Origin: Moellerella sp963519845
GTDB taxonomy: Bacteria; Pseudomonadota; Gammaproteobacteria; Enterobacterales; Enterobacteriaceae
NCBI GenBank assembly: GCA_963519845.1
Contig: CAUQNX010000004.1
Span: 1-64,000 of the forward strand
DNA: 64,000 bases
Reading direction: 5' to 3'
Below the pieces are notes generated by a model. That model worked only from the letters and a program-made list of their open reading frames with translations. It made no database searches and was not told the DNA's origin. Positions 47,266 through 55,538 of this stretch are shown in pieces. The position numbers and the translations under genes were made by a program. Position 1 is the stretch's first letter. Each line of letters opens with the position of its first letter.

Positions 47266-47904
47266 TTAAACTGAGGTAATCCATTTTTGTTTAAGTTGTG
47301 GATAATGTAGCTCTAACCATTGAATGGCAATAACCGTGGCTGCATTATCAATCACGCCGCTCTCAACCCAGCGGTAGCCCTGCTCTCGGCTCACTACATG
47401 AACGCGAATATCTTCATTTTCAGAGGCTAATCCATGGATACCTTCTGCTTGTGAGCTATCGACTTCGCCGACATAGACATCCATACGTTCCGTTGTACCA
47501 CCGGGACTTGAGAGGTAACTTAACATTTTATCACAACGTTTAAGGGTTAATCCCGCCTCTTCGATTGCTTCGCGGCGCACAACCTCTTCTGTACTTTCAC
47601 CCTGCTCTACCATTCCGGCAACAGCTTCGAGTAGCCAAGGTGTTTTGCTGCTTTCTACCGCAGGTATACGGATCTGCTCAATCAACACAATTTCATCACG
47701 GATAGGATCATAAGGTAAAACCACTCCCGCATTTCCTCTTTCGAATACCTCTCGTCTTATTTCACCACTCCATTCGCCATTAAACAGGCGGTGGCGAAAG
47801 CGATATTCAACTAATTCGAAGAATCCTTTATAGAGATTACATTTTGAGATTAACTCCAGATCTTTCTGACCATACTCAAGTGGTAAGGGTATTTCCTTAA
47901 TCAT
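47266..47904 (-). CDS. nudF: ADP-ribose pyrophosphatase (Nudix)
   Basis: NudF hydrolyses ADP-ribose to AMP and ribose phosphate, which prevents non-enzymatic protein ADP-ribosylation. The 212-aa product has the Nudix box GMVEQGES...REAIEEAGL at about residues 96-118 and the typical proline at position about 15 after it (SSPGGTTERMDVYVG). A strong AGGAGGGAAT ribosome binding site precedes the ATG. It is the first gene of the nudF-cpdA-yqiA-parE-parC block, divergent from tolC. Confidence 0.95.
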   Translation of the reverse strand: MIKEIPLPLEYGQKDLELISKCNLYKGFFELVEYRFRHRLFNGEWSGEIRREVFERGNAGVVLPYDPIRDEIVLIEQIRIPAVESSKTPWLLEAVAGMVEQGESTEEVVRREAIEEAGLTLKRCDKMLSYLSSPGGTTERMDVYVGEVDSSQAEGIHGLASENEDIRVHVVSREQGYRWVESGVIDNAATVIAIQWLELHYPQLKQKWITSV

Positions 47905-48244
47905 TATTCCCTCCTAAAATGTTACTGGCAGCATTAGAAAATTAGTAGAAAAAAAGCATTTTAAAAAATTTAGCCTTTCAGTGATGTAATGTTCAAGTTA
48001 AATAGGACAATATGGCACAAAAGGCCACCCGTAATAACAGGGGAACTCTGTTACAATAACGGAATATTAACTCAATGCACAGGCAACAACAGAGTCTAAC
48101 CTTAAATAACGGCACATTGACATAACAGATATTATTGGCTGCTGATGTATACTAAACCTATTATATAGCTTAAAGTTTACTATATATCTTAGGGATGGCT
48201 TTGCCGAAGACTCGATTGAATGACTGCTTAATCAAGGAATTAAC
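47905..48244. other. nudF-tolC divergent intergenic region
   Basis: The 340 nt contain no gene. Seen here are a mar/sox/rob-like box (48012-48030), a small hairpin TAACAG/CTGTTA (48035-48053) right after it, a perfect TTGACA (48117-48122) and a TATACT (48148-48153) 25 nt further on. That spacing is too long for the last two to be one promoter. AAGGA lies 8 nt before the tolC ATG. Confidence 0.55.
48012..48030 (+). promoter_or_regulatory. Candidate marbox upstream of tolC
   Basis: ATGGCACAAAAGGCCACCC matches 12 of the 14 fixed positions of the MarA/SoxS/Rob consensus AYnGCACnnWnnRYYAAAY as I recall it. It is 215 nt upstream of the tolC ATG. E. coli tolC is a known member of this regulon, which supports the reading; the last four bases fit poorly. 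Confidence 0.4.
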
Positions 48245-49618
48245 ATGAACAAACTGCTACCACTTATCATTGCCTTGAGCTTTGCAGGGCTCGCGACTAA
48301 CAGCTATGCAGAAGATTTGTTACAGGTATACCAAAAAGCAAAAGAGAGTAATCCTGAACTGAGAAAGTCACTGGCAGAACGTAATCAAGCATTTGAAAAA
48401 ATCACTGAAGTTCGTGGTTCACTGTTGCCACAATTAGGTTTAGGCACTGATTATTCCTATAGCAGTGGATATCGTGATGCCAGAAATACTGAAAGCAATC
48501 AACTGAGCGCATCGCTAAGCTTGTCACAGACTATTTTTGATATGTCTAAATGGCGTCAGCTAAATTTACAAGAGAAAACCGCTGGAATTTCTGATGTTAC
48601 CTATCAGACCAGCCAACAACAGCTTATTTTAGATAGTGCAACAGCCTACTTTAATGTACTGCGTGCTATTGATGCTCTCTCTTATATCGAATCACAAAAA
48701 GATGCGGTATATCGTCAGTTAGATCAAACCACACAACGCTTTAATGTGGGTTTAGTGGCTATTACTGACGTGCAAAATGCGCGGGCAAACTATGATAGCG
48801 TATTAGCGCAAGAAGTTGCTGGTCGTAATGAATTAGAAAATGCGCTAGAAAAATTACGTCAAGTCAGTGGCATCTATTATGCCCAATTAGCTTCATTAAA
48901 TATTGATCGTTTTAAAACCTCAGCGCCTGATAGCGTTGAAAATCTATTAAAAGAAGCAGAAGAGAGAAACTTAAATCTATTAAGCGCACGTTTAGCGCAA
49001 GATGTTTCTCGTGAAAATATTCGCCTTGCACAAACAGGCCATATGCCAACGGTTGATCTTAATGCATCAACTGGTGTCAGCAATACACAAAATCACGGTA
49101 AGAATTTGCAAGGAAACCCTAATATTTATAATGGGCAGAACAGTATTGGCTTACAACTGAAAGTTCCTCTTTATTCAGGCGGTGCAGTCAGTTCACGTGT
49201 TGAGCAAGCTCAATATGGATTCCAAGGTGCGAGTGAGCAACTTGAAACCATCTACCGTGGTGTAATCCAACTAGTACGTTCTTCTTATAATAATATTTCA
49301 TCATCGATTAGTAGTATCAATGCGTACCAACAAGTTGTTGTTTCTGCACAAAGTTCACTCGATGCAATGGAAGCTGGTTACCAAGTAGGTACACGTACCA
49401 TCGTTGATGTGCTGAATGCAACAACGGCGCTATATCAAGCAAAACAGAGCTTATCAAATGCGCGTTATGACTATCTAATTAACCAATTAAATATTGAATT
49501 TGCGCGTGGTACGCTTAACGAAAAAGATATTGCTAACCTAAATGCGTCATTAGGAAAAGCAGTTTCAACTTCAGCAAGTAATATTATTCGTGAAGCTAAA
49601 GTACCAGCAACAAAATAA
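48245..49618 (+). CDS. tolC: Outer-membrane efflux channel TolC
   Basis: TolC is the outer-membrane and periplasmic tunnel used by AcrAB-type pumps and type I secretion. The 457-aa protein has a signal peptide (LLPLIIALSFAGLATNSYA) and two homologous halves of the OEP family, each with NxP-like turns and long coiled-coil helices (AERNQAFEKITEVRGSLLPQ; RLAQTGHMPTVDLNAS). E. coli TolC is 493 aa; the missing residues are at the C-terminal tail, which is dispensable in E. coli. A strong terminator follows. In E. coli ygiB comes next; here rluF and two other genes intervene. Confidence 0.95.
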   Translation: MNKLLPLIIALSFAGLATNSYAEDLLQVYQKAKESNPELRKSLAERNQAFEKITEVRGSLLPQLGLGTDYSYSSGYRDARNTESNQLSASLSLSQTIFDMSKWRQLNLQEKTAGISDVTYQTSQQQLILDSATAYFNVLRAIDALSYIESQKDAVYRQLDQTTQRFNVGLVAITDVQNARANYDSVLAQEVAGRNELENALEKLRQVSGIYYAQLASLNIDRFKTSAPDSVENLLKEAEERNLNLLSARLAQDVSRENIRLAQTGHMPTVDLNASTGVSNTQNHGKNLQGNPNIYNGQNSIGLQLKVPLYSGGAVSSRVEQAQYGFQGASEQLETIYRGVIQLVRSSYNNISSSISSINAYQQVVVSAQSSLDAMEAGYQVGTRTIVDVLNATTALYQAKQSLSNARYDYLINQLNIEFARGTLNEKDIANLNASLGKAVSTSASNIIREAKVPATK

Positions 49619-49683
49619 TAATTTAGCGGTTCCTTAGTCTAAGGCTGATTATTTAGCCATCGGCATAACAAGACAAGAATGAT

Positions 49684-49719
49684 AAAAAATCCGGGACATA
49701 CTCTGTTTCCGGATTTTTT
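49684..49719 (+). terminator. Terminator after tolC
   Basis: An 11-bp stem AAAAAATCCGG (49684-49694) with CCGGATTTTTT (49709-49719) ends in a six-T run, 66 nt past the tolC stop. It is a classic intrinsic terminator. Confidence 0.88.
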
Positions 49720-49842
49720 ATATTTGAATTGCTATAATTTTCGACTGACAAGCTGAGCTTGTGCTTTCATTCAACCCGATATTTTTTCTTAGATTAAATT
49801 CCACTATGAAAATATTTAATTTTTACGCTAAATATAGCGCCA

Positions 49843-49872
49843 AATTAGCGCATCGTCATAAGAGCGCTAATT
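49843..49872 (+). repeat. Hairpin in the rluF leader
   Basis: AATTAGCGC (49843-49851) and GCGCTAATT (49864-49872) form a 9-bp stem with a 12-nt loop, 55 nt before the rluF ATG. A third AGCGC lies just upstream (49836-49840), so an alternative pairing is possible. No T-run follows. Confidence 0.45.
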
Positions 49873-49927
49873 CCCTGTTTGTATCGGCGCTGAACTCATG
49901 TATATTTTGCCGTTTGCGGAGGGAAAC

Positions 49928-50806
49928 ATGCTGAATAATTTATCGACTCGTCTTAACAAATATATCAGTGAAAGTGGTATCTGCTCACGACGTGATGCCG
50001 ATCGTTATATTGAGCAAGGCCAAGTCTTTATTAATGGCAAACGCGCTGCTATTGGTGATCAGGTTTTCTCTGGTGATGAAGTTAAAGTCAATGGACGCTT
50101 GATTGAGCCGCGTGAAGAAGATGATCTGGTGCTGATTGCACTAAATAAACCCATAGGTATTGTCAGCACGACCGAAAGTGGTGAAAAAGATAATATTGTT
50201 GATTTTGTTAATCATAGTACCCGTGTCTTTCCTATCGGCCGATTAGATAAAGATTCACAGGGCATTATTTTTCTGACTAATCACGGCGATCTAGTTAATA
50301 AAATTTTGCGTGCTGGTAATGATCATGAAAAAGAGTATCTGGTTACTGTAAATAAATTAGTCACCGATGAGTTTGTGCGTGGTATGAGCACCGGAGTACC
50401 TATTCTAGGTGCTATGACTAAAAAGTGTAAAGTAAAGAAAGAGGCCCCTTTTGTCTTCCGTATTACTTTAGTTCAAGGATTAAACCGTCAAATTCGTCGT
50501 ATGTGTGAACACTTTGGCTATGAAGTCACTAAGCTTGAGCGTGTGCGTATTATGAATGTCAGTCTCTCTGGTTTACCCTTAGGTGAATGGCGCGATTTAA
50601 CCGATGATGAGTTAATTGAATTATTTAAATCAATCGAAAAATCCTCTTCGGAAGCTGCACCGGCGAAACAAACCAAAGCTAAAGCAAAATCTGGCTCAGC
50701 GAAAAAGCCTTTAGTGCCAGCGCCTAAAAGCGCGGGGAAAAATAGCCCTGATAATTCATCTCGTAAACGTTTTGACCAACCAGGTCGTAAAAAGAAAAAA
50801 CGCTAA
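49928..50806 (+). CDS. rluF: 23S rRNA pseudouridine synthase RluF
   Basis: RluF makes pseudouridine at 23S rRNA position 2604. I start at ATG 49928 (MLNNLSTRLNKYISESG, 292 aa), because GGAGGG precedes it by four bases; the frame is open for ten more codons upstream. An N-terminal S4 domain (RLNKYISESGICSRRDADRY) is followed by the RsuA-type catalytic domain with GRLDKDSQGI and LNRQIRRMCEHFGYEV, and a Lys/Ala/Ser-rich basic tail from about residue 238. The wording is closest to E. coli RluF (formerly YjbC). In E. coli this gene lies elsewhere, so it is relocated here. Confidence 0.94.
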   Translation: MLNNLSTRLNKYISESGICSRRDADRYIEQGQVFINGKRAAIGDQVFSGDEVKVNGRLIEPREEDDLVLIALNKPIGIVSTTESGEKDNIVDFVNHSTRVFPIGRLDKDSQGIIFLTNHGDLVNKILRAGNDHEKEYLVTVNKLVTDEFVRGMSTGVPILGAMTKKCKVKKEAPFVFRITLVQGLNRQIRRMCEHFGYEVTKLERVRIMNVSLSGLPLGEWRDLTDDELIELFKSIEKSSSEAAPAKQTKAKAKSGSAKKPLVPAPKSAGKNSPDNSSRKRFDQPGRKKKKR

Positions 50807-50830
50807 TCAGTACATCGAATTATCCAATAA

Positions 50831-50860
50831 CGGCTTCCCTGATCAGAAGCCGATTTTATT
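50831..50860 (+). terminator. Terminator after rluF
   Basis: CGGCTTC (50831-50837) pairs with GAAGCCG (50846-50852), and ATTTTATT follows. It lies 24 nt past the rluF stop, just before the convergent MFS gene ends at 50869. Confidence 0.8.
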
Positions 50861-50868
50861 CAATAAAT

Positions 50869-52053
50869 TTATTTAGCTAAAATGAGTTTTGAATTAAAAA
50901 TACGCGAGTAAAGTAACGGTAATATTATTGAAATAATAATCGCCAATCCTGCGACCTTATTTAATCCGATTAATTGTTCATTCTGTTCACTTAATATCAA
51001 TGAAGAAATTGCCCCCGCACAACCACTAGCAAAATGCTGTATCGCACTCTGTATCGAACTATAGGCCGCTCTATTAGTAGTTGAAGGTATATGACTATTC
51101 GCAATAATAATAGTCACTGTACGACTTGCAGTTAAGCTCATTAATAACACAAAAAAAGCTAATAACGGTATTTGTTTGTTAAAAATAAACTGATCAAATA
51201 GCAGATAAATAATCACTAATGTCGTCACTAATAATATATATTTTGGCTGTTGAGCTTTATTTAGATAACCCACCGCTTGCATCGCAATAAAACTAATTAT
51301 CCCGCCCCAAAAATAGAATGAACTCAATTCTTCAAAGGGTAAATGGCGATTTTTCATTAAATATATCGCTAAATTGGGAATAATTAAAAAGGTACTAAAA
51401 ACAGCGCCCGCCATTAATAACATAGAATAAATCACTTTTTTTTGCTGCCAGAAACTCGGCTGTTCTAATGTTTTTTGATTGGGTAAATCAACTGGCATAG
51501 AAGGTAAAAATTTCATCGTCAATAGAAAGCTGACTAAACCAAAAGCGCTGATAATCATAAAAAGTGAACGCCATGAAACATATTGAACAAGCTGTAAGCT
51601 CAAGGGAATAGCCAGCACAGCTACCACCGTAAAAGTGCCCATTACTGCTGCAATTGCGCGTCCTCGCCTCTGGGGATCAATCTGATCGATAATAATCGCC
51701 AATGTAATACCAATCAGTGGGCCTGCAAATGCACCCGTTATAATTCTAAATAAGATCAAGGTGAATTGATCATAGGAAAATGCAGTTAATAGTGAACCGC
51801 TAATTAATCCAAATAATAAAATTTGTAATACTAATTTGCGATTAAATTTATCCAGAAAGCGAGCACAAACTAGCGAAGCCAAGGCCGCCGCCAATGTATA
51901 ACTTCCGGTAATAAAACCAATATTAGCCGCTGGTATTGTCAATTCTTCCACCAATATTGGGCTAATGGGAACAATTACCATAAAATCAAAGACATTCACA
52001 AATTGAACTAAAATACCAATTAAAACAATTCGATAATATAGAGATAAAGACAT
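50869..52053 (-). CDS. MFS transporter (drug:H+ antiporter-like, 12 TM)
   Basis: A 394-aa inner-membrane protein with about twelve hydrophobic segments and the MFS loop 2-3 pattern CARFLDKFNRKLVL (a variant of GxxaDrxgrr). A second motif FRIITGAFAGPLIGITLAI lies in TM4-5. This suggests a DHA1-type exporter of small molecules; substrate unknown. It is very AT-rich and divergent from a LysR-type regulator 97 nt away, the usual arrangement of a transporter with its own activator. Neither gene belongs to the E. coli tolC-ygiB interval, so the pair looks acquired. Confidence 0.85.
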   Translation of the reverse strand: MSLSLYYRIVLIGILVQFVNVFDFMVIVPISPILVEELTIPAANIGFITGSYTLAAALASLVCARFLDKFNRKLVLQILLFGLISGSLLTAFSYDQFTLILFRIITGAFAGPLIGITLAIIIDQIDPQRRGRAIAAVMGTFTVVAVLAIPLSLQLVQYVSWRSLFMIISAFGLVSFLLTMKFLPSMPVDLPNQKTLEQPSFWQQKKVIYSMLLMAGAVFSTFLIIPNLAIYLMKNRHLPFEELSSFYFWGGIISFIAMQAVGYLNKAQQPKYILLVTTLVIIYLLFDQFIFNKQIPLLAFFVLLMSLTASRTVTIIIANSHIPSTTNRAAYSSIQSAIQHFASGCAGAISSLILSEQNEQLIGLNKVAGLAIIISIILPLLYSRIFNSKLILAK

Positions 52054-52150
52054 AGTTCACTCCTAATAATAGAGAGAACAGACTAATCATTGTCGTTAAT
52101 GAGATAAATAGGTAATATTTAATAACACTAATATCAAATATGGGATAATA

Positions 52151-53044
52151 ATGGCGAACGTTGATCTAAACCTATTAAAGGTTTTTATGATGGTGGCTCA
52201 GCAAGGCAGTTTTATTCAAGCTGCCAATAAACTGGCTATGCCCTCTTCAAATGTGAGTCGCGCTATTAGCCAGCTCGAAGCACAAGTTAATTGTCGATTA
52301 ATTGCCAGAACCACTCGTAGAATGCGCTTAACTGAGAAAGGGACTGTTTTATATCAACAAGGTGAATATTTATTGGATGAATTAAGTCAAACATTATCCT
52401 CTCTCTCTGAATCAAAAGGCTTACAAGGGCGATTAAAAATTACCATTCCTGGCGAATGGGGAAGTCTGTTATTAGCGCCGATTATCGCGCAATTCGCACT
52501 ATTACATCCGCAGCTATCACTCTACTGCGATACCCAATTTACTGTGAGCGATATTATTGATGATGATATTGATCTCTTACTCACCTTTAATCGCGGCCAA
52601 TTGTCAGATAGCTCATATCACGCCAAGTGTATTAAACAGTGGCCAAGTATTGTGGTTGCTGCGCCTAAATTAATCGAACGTACTGGTTTACCTGATAGTA
52701 TCCAAGCCCTTACCCATCTTCCCTGTATCACCAGTCTTAGCGCTATTAAAGGTCAGCCTTGGCAATTTATTGATAAACAGGGAAAGTTGCAGAAAGTGAA
52801 TGTTCAAAGTCATTTTCGGGTGAACAGTGGATTTATCGCTGGGGAGGCCGCCGTTCAAGGTTTAGGTTTCGCGATTTTAAGTAAAGCGGCTTGCTTAAAT
52901 GAATTAGCCAGTGGTCGTTTAGTTGAGATTCAGTTCCAGCAGCACCCAGCGCCCTTTGAACTGGTGGCGATTTATGCCAGTAATCGTTATTTATCGCAAA
53001 AAATTAGTCAGTTTTTGGCGTTTTTAACCCAAGAGTTACAATAA
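52151..53044 (+). CDS. LysR-type transcriptional regulator
   Basis: A 297-aa LTTR. The N-terminal winged helix-turn-helix reads DLNLLKVFMMVAQQGSFIQA then PSSNVSRAISQLEAQVNCRLIARTTRR-like recognition (residues about 4-63), followed by the linker helix and a LysR substrate-binding domain with LKITIPGEWGSLLLAP and VNSGFIAGEAAVQGLGFAIL. It probably responds to a small ligand and controls the divergent MFS gene. The target site in the 97-nt gap is not clear; CATTgtcgttAATG near 52089 is a weak inverted repeat. Its exact subgroup is unknown. Confidence 0.9.
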   Translation: MANVDLNLLKVFMMVAQQGSFIQAANKLAMPSSNVSRAISQLEAQVNCRLIARTTRRMRLTEKGTVLYQQGEYLLDELSQTLSSLSESKGLQGRLKITIPGEWGSLLLAPIIAQFALLHPQLSLYCDTQFTVSDIIDDDIDLLLTFNRGQLSDSSYHAKCIKQWPSIVVAAPKLIERTGLPDSIQALTHLPCITSLSAIKGQPWQFIDKQGKLQKVNVQSHFRVNSGFIAGEAAVQGLGFAILSKAACLNELASGRLVEIQFQQHPAPFELVAIYASNRYLSQKISQFLAFLTQELQ

Positions 53045-53256
53045 AATTAACTCTATGGTTAAATTCCTAATACCTTGTATTTACTTAGTGATTTTTTTTG
53101 AGAACCTGAAATTTGATCGTGTTAAGTCGCATAATTATAAAAAAAAGCTATTTTAACGGCTATTGCTCTTTCTTTATGCTTTAAATTTTGGCCTATATCA
53201 CCTATCCTTGAGGGCTAAAATTAAACATATTTTGTCTTTCTTCTGGGTAAATAATT

Positions 53257-53949
53257 ATGACAATGAAGCGTACCAAGAATATCAACCAGGACGCATTCCG
53301 CAAAACTTGGCGCAATTACCGCCTTGCGCCTGTGGCTATCGCGATCAGTGCTGTTTTTATGCTTTCTGCTTGTGAAGAAAGTGATGAAACTGTTTCGCTT
53401 TATACTAATGCTGAAGATTGTTCTCAAACCAATCCATCTCAAGCTGAGCAATGTACCTTGGCTTACAATAATGCATTGCAAGAAGCAGCGAAAACTGCGC
53501 CTAAATATGCAACTCGTGAAGATTGTGTCGCTGAATTTGGTGAGTCTATGTGTACTCAAGCACCAGCTCAAGCGGGTATCGGCGGAACCTCTTCTGCGCC
53601 GGCAGCTGAACAGCAAGCGCAAAACAGTTCTGGCAGCATGTGGATGCCGCTGATGATGGGTTATATGATGGGCCGCATGATGGGCGGTAGCGCTGCATCA
53701 CAACCGCTATTTAGTTCAAAAAATCCAGCCAGCCCAGCCAATGGTAAATTTGTTGATGCCTCAGGTAAAAACTATGGTCCAGCAACCGCTAATGGTCGCT
53801 CGATGACAGTTCCTAAAACCGCTATGGCACCAAAACCTGCAACGACATCAACAGTAACACGTGGTGGATTTGGCGATTCAGTGAATAAACAGACTTCGAT
53901 GCAGAATAAATCATCTTCTAACTCTTCATCCCGTTCAATGGGTGGCTGA
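53257..53949 (+). CDS. ygiB: YgiB-family lipoprotein (DUF1190)
   Basis: A 230-aa protein, close to E. coli YgiB in wording (EESDETVSLYTNAEDCSQ, APKYATREDCVAEFGE, PLFSSKNPASPA, TVTRGGFGDSV, ending SSRSMGG). The hydrophobic segment ends in a lipobox-like VFMLSACEE, so it is probably a lipoprotein. A methionine-rich stretch (WMPLMMGYMMGRMMGG) lies in the middle. The function is unknown; it always precedes ygiC. The start could be ATG 53257 (weak GGG upstream) or ATG 53263, where the E. coli protein begins. Confidence 0.93.
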   Translation: MTMKRTKNINQDAFRKTWRNYRLAPVAIAISAVFMLSACEESDETVSLYTNAEDCSQTNPSQAEQCTLAYNNALQEAAKTAPKYATREDCVAEFGESMCTQAPAQAGIGGTSSAPAAEQQAQNSSGSMWMPLMMGYMMGRMMGGSAASQPLFSSKNPASPANGKFVDASGKNYGPATANGRSMTVPKTAMAPKPATTSTVTRGGFGDSVNKQTSMQNKSSSNSSSRSMGG

Positions 53950-53954
53950 TTGTT

Positions 53955-55115
53955 ATGAAACGCGTTCCTATTATCGAGCGTCCAAACTGGCGTGAAAAAG
54001 CTTCTGAATTTGGGTTCAACTTTCATACTATGTATGGCGAACCCTATTGGTCTGAAGATGCTTACTACCAATTTACCTTAGCTCAAATTGAAGAACTCGA
54101 AGATGTGACCGCTGAGTTACATCAAATGTGCTTGAAAGTGGTCGATAAGGTAGTTAATAGCGAAGAGTTGCTGACTCGTTTTCAAATCCCACGTCATACT
54201 TGGGATTTTGTTCGTCAATCTTGGAAAACAAATCAGCCTTCGCTCTATTCTCGGTTAGACTTTGCTTACGATGGCAAAGGCCCGATTAAATTACTTGAGA
54301 ATAATGCCGATACACCGACATCATTATATGAGTCTGCTTTTTTCCAATGGATTTGGTTAGAAGATCAAATTGCGGCGGGAAAACTGCCGGAAAATGCAGA
54401 TCAGTTTAATGGTATTCAGGAACTCTTGATTGAAAGATTTACTGAATTAAAAGAGAAATTTGGTTTTAGTTTGCTGCATATGACCTGCTGCCGTGACACC
54501 GAAGAAGATCGGGGTACAGTGCAATATTTACAAGATTGCGCCAATGAAGCAGGTATCGCTACTGAATTTGTCTATGTTGATGACATTGGCTTAGGCGAAA
54601 AAGGTGAGTTTACCGACACAGAAGATCAAGTGATCGCCAATCTGTTTAAGCTCTATCCTTGGGAATTTATGCTGCGAGAGATCTTTTCTACTAAGCTCGA
54701 AGACGCGGGTGTCCGCTGGTTAGAGCCGGCGTGGAAAAGTATTATTTCGAATAAAGCACTATTACCTATGCTCTGGGAGATGTTCCCAAATCACCCTAAT
54801 TTGTTACCAGCCTATTTTGCCGATGATAAATCTGCTAATCTCGAAAGTTATGTAATTAAACCGCTTTTCTCACGAGAAGGGGCCAATATTCGTATCATTG
54901 AGAATGGCAAAGAGATTGCTTCTGCTGATGGACCTTATGGTGAAGAAGGGATGATTATTCAGCAATTTCATCCACTGCCTAAATTTGATGGCAACTACAC
55001 CTTAATCGGTAGTTGGCTAGTGAATGATCAAGCCGCAGGCATCTGTGTGCGTGAAGATAGCTCTTTGATCACACAAGATCTGTCACGTTTCTATCCTCAT
55101 GTAATTATTGATTAA
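53955..55115 (+). CDS. ygiC: YgiC, glutathionylspermidine synthase-like ATP-grasp enzyme
   Basis: A 386-aa ATP-grasp amide ligase of the glutathionylspermidine synthase C-terminal-domain family; E. coli YgiC has the same length. Typical segments are YGEPYWSEDAYYQFT, LLENNADTPTSLYESAFFQW, SYVIKPLFSREGANI and IGSWLVNDQAAG. It lacks the amidase domain of GspSA, so it may join a peptide and an amine without hydrolysing it; the true substrate is not known. It begins 5 nt after ygiB and surely shares its transcript. Confidence 0.93.
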   Translation: MKRVPIIERPNWREKASEFGFNFHTMYGEPYWSEDAYYQFTLAQIEELEDVTAELHQMCLKVVDKVVNSEELLTRFQIPRHTWDFVRQSWKTNQPSLYSRLDFAYDGKGPIKLLENNADTPTSLYESAFFQWIWLEDQIAAGKLPENADQFNGIQELLIERFTELKEKFGFSLLHMTCCRDTEEDRGTVQYLQDCANEAGIATEFVYVDDIGLGEKGEFTDTEDQVIANLFKLYPWEFMLREIFSTKLEDAGVRWLEPAWKSIISNKALLPMLWEMFPNHPNLLPAYFADDKSANLESYVIKPLFSREGANIRIIENGKEIASADGPYGEEGMIIQQFHPLPKFDGNYTLIGSWLVNDQAAGICVREDSSLITQDLSRFYPHVIID

Positions 55116-55132
55116 TATCGATAATCACGAAT

Positions 55133-55171
55133 AAAAAAACCAGCCGTTATATTATGTAACGGCTAGTTTTT
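55133..55171. terminator. Bidirectional terminator between ygiC and the ABM gene
   Basis: AGCCGTTA (55142-55149) pairs with TAACGGCT (55157-55164); A-rich and T-rich flanks (AAAAAACC and AGTTTTTA) extend the structure and give T-runs on both strands. Confidence 0.82.
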
Positions 55172-55185
55172 ATTCTCTCTACTGC

Positions 55186-55536
55186 TTAATTCTGCTGATG
55201 ATAATTTAGGCTATCTTCTGGTGCAGATTCACGCTCATCCAGTCCATAATCACGCATAACGTGAGCGACTCTCAAACGATAATATTTTAAAATTGAGCCT
55301 CTTCCCGCAAGTTGCGCTAAGCGATGCGCCTCAGTATTGCGCCACTGTTTAACCGCCTCTTCGCTTTGCCAAAATGAGAGTGATAATAATTTTTTAGGCT
55401 CAGCTAAACTTTGAAAACGTTCAATAGAAATAAAACCATCAATAGTCGTTAAATACTGTTTAAGTTCTTGTGCCAATGACAAATATTGCTCTTGATGTCC
55501 TTCATTGGCTTCAAGTTCAAAAATAACTGCAATCAT
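55186..55536 (-). CDS. Antibiotic biosynthesis monooxygenase (ABM) domain protein
   Basis: A 116-aa protein with the dimeric ferredoxin-like ABM fold: an N-terminal strand MIAVIFELEANEGHQEQY, a helix, DGFISIERFQSL, LSLSFWQSEEAVKQWR and TEAHRLAQLAGR (residues 68-79), then YYRLRVAHVMRDYG. Members of this fold include cofactor-free monooxygenases and haem-degrading IsdG-like enzymes; which applies here is not known. It starts 2 nt after the P450-like gene and is its operon partner. The family is often found beside redox genes. It is absent from the E. coli ygiC-ygiD interval. Confidence 0.85.
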   Translation of the reverse strand: MIAVIFELEANEGHQEQYLSLAQELKQYLTTIDGFISIERFQSLAEPKKLLSLSFWQSEEAVKQWRNTEAHRLAQLAGRGSILKYYRLRVAHVMRDYGLDERESAPEDSLNYHQQN

Positions 55537-55538
55537 AC

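Larger units (their letters stand above)
49619..49927. other. tolC-rluF intergenic region
   Basis: This 309-nt stretch has the tolC terminator at its start and a 9-bp hairpin (49843-49872) near rluF. No open frame with a ribosome binding site was found. A TATAAT-like CTATAATTT (about 49731-49739) could be the -10 of rluF, but no -35 partner is convincing. Confidence 0.5.

Noticed and set aside
48117..48153. TTGACA and TATACT upstream of tolC as one promoter
   Set aside because: The two boxes are 25 nt apart, too far for a sigma-70 promoter; each may belong to another promoter.
53163..53375. 70-codon plus-strand frame upstream of and into ygiB
   Set aside because: Overlaps ygiB in another frame and has no proper initiation site.
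53772..54071. 99-codon minus-strand frame across ygiB-ygiC
   Set aside because: Antisense to two well-supported genes, with no family features.
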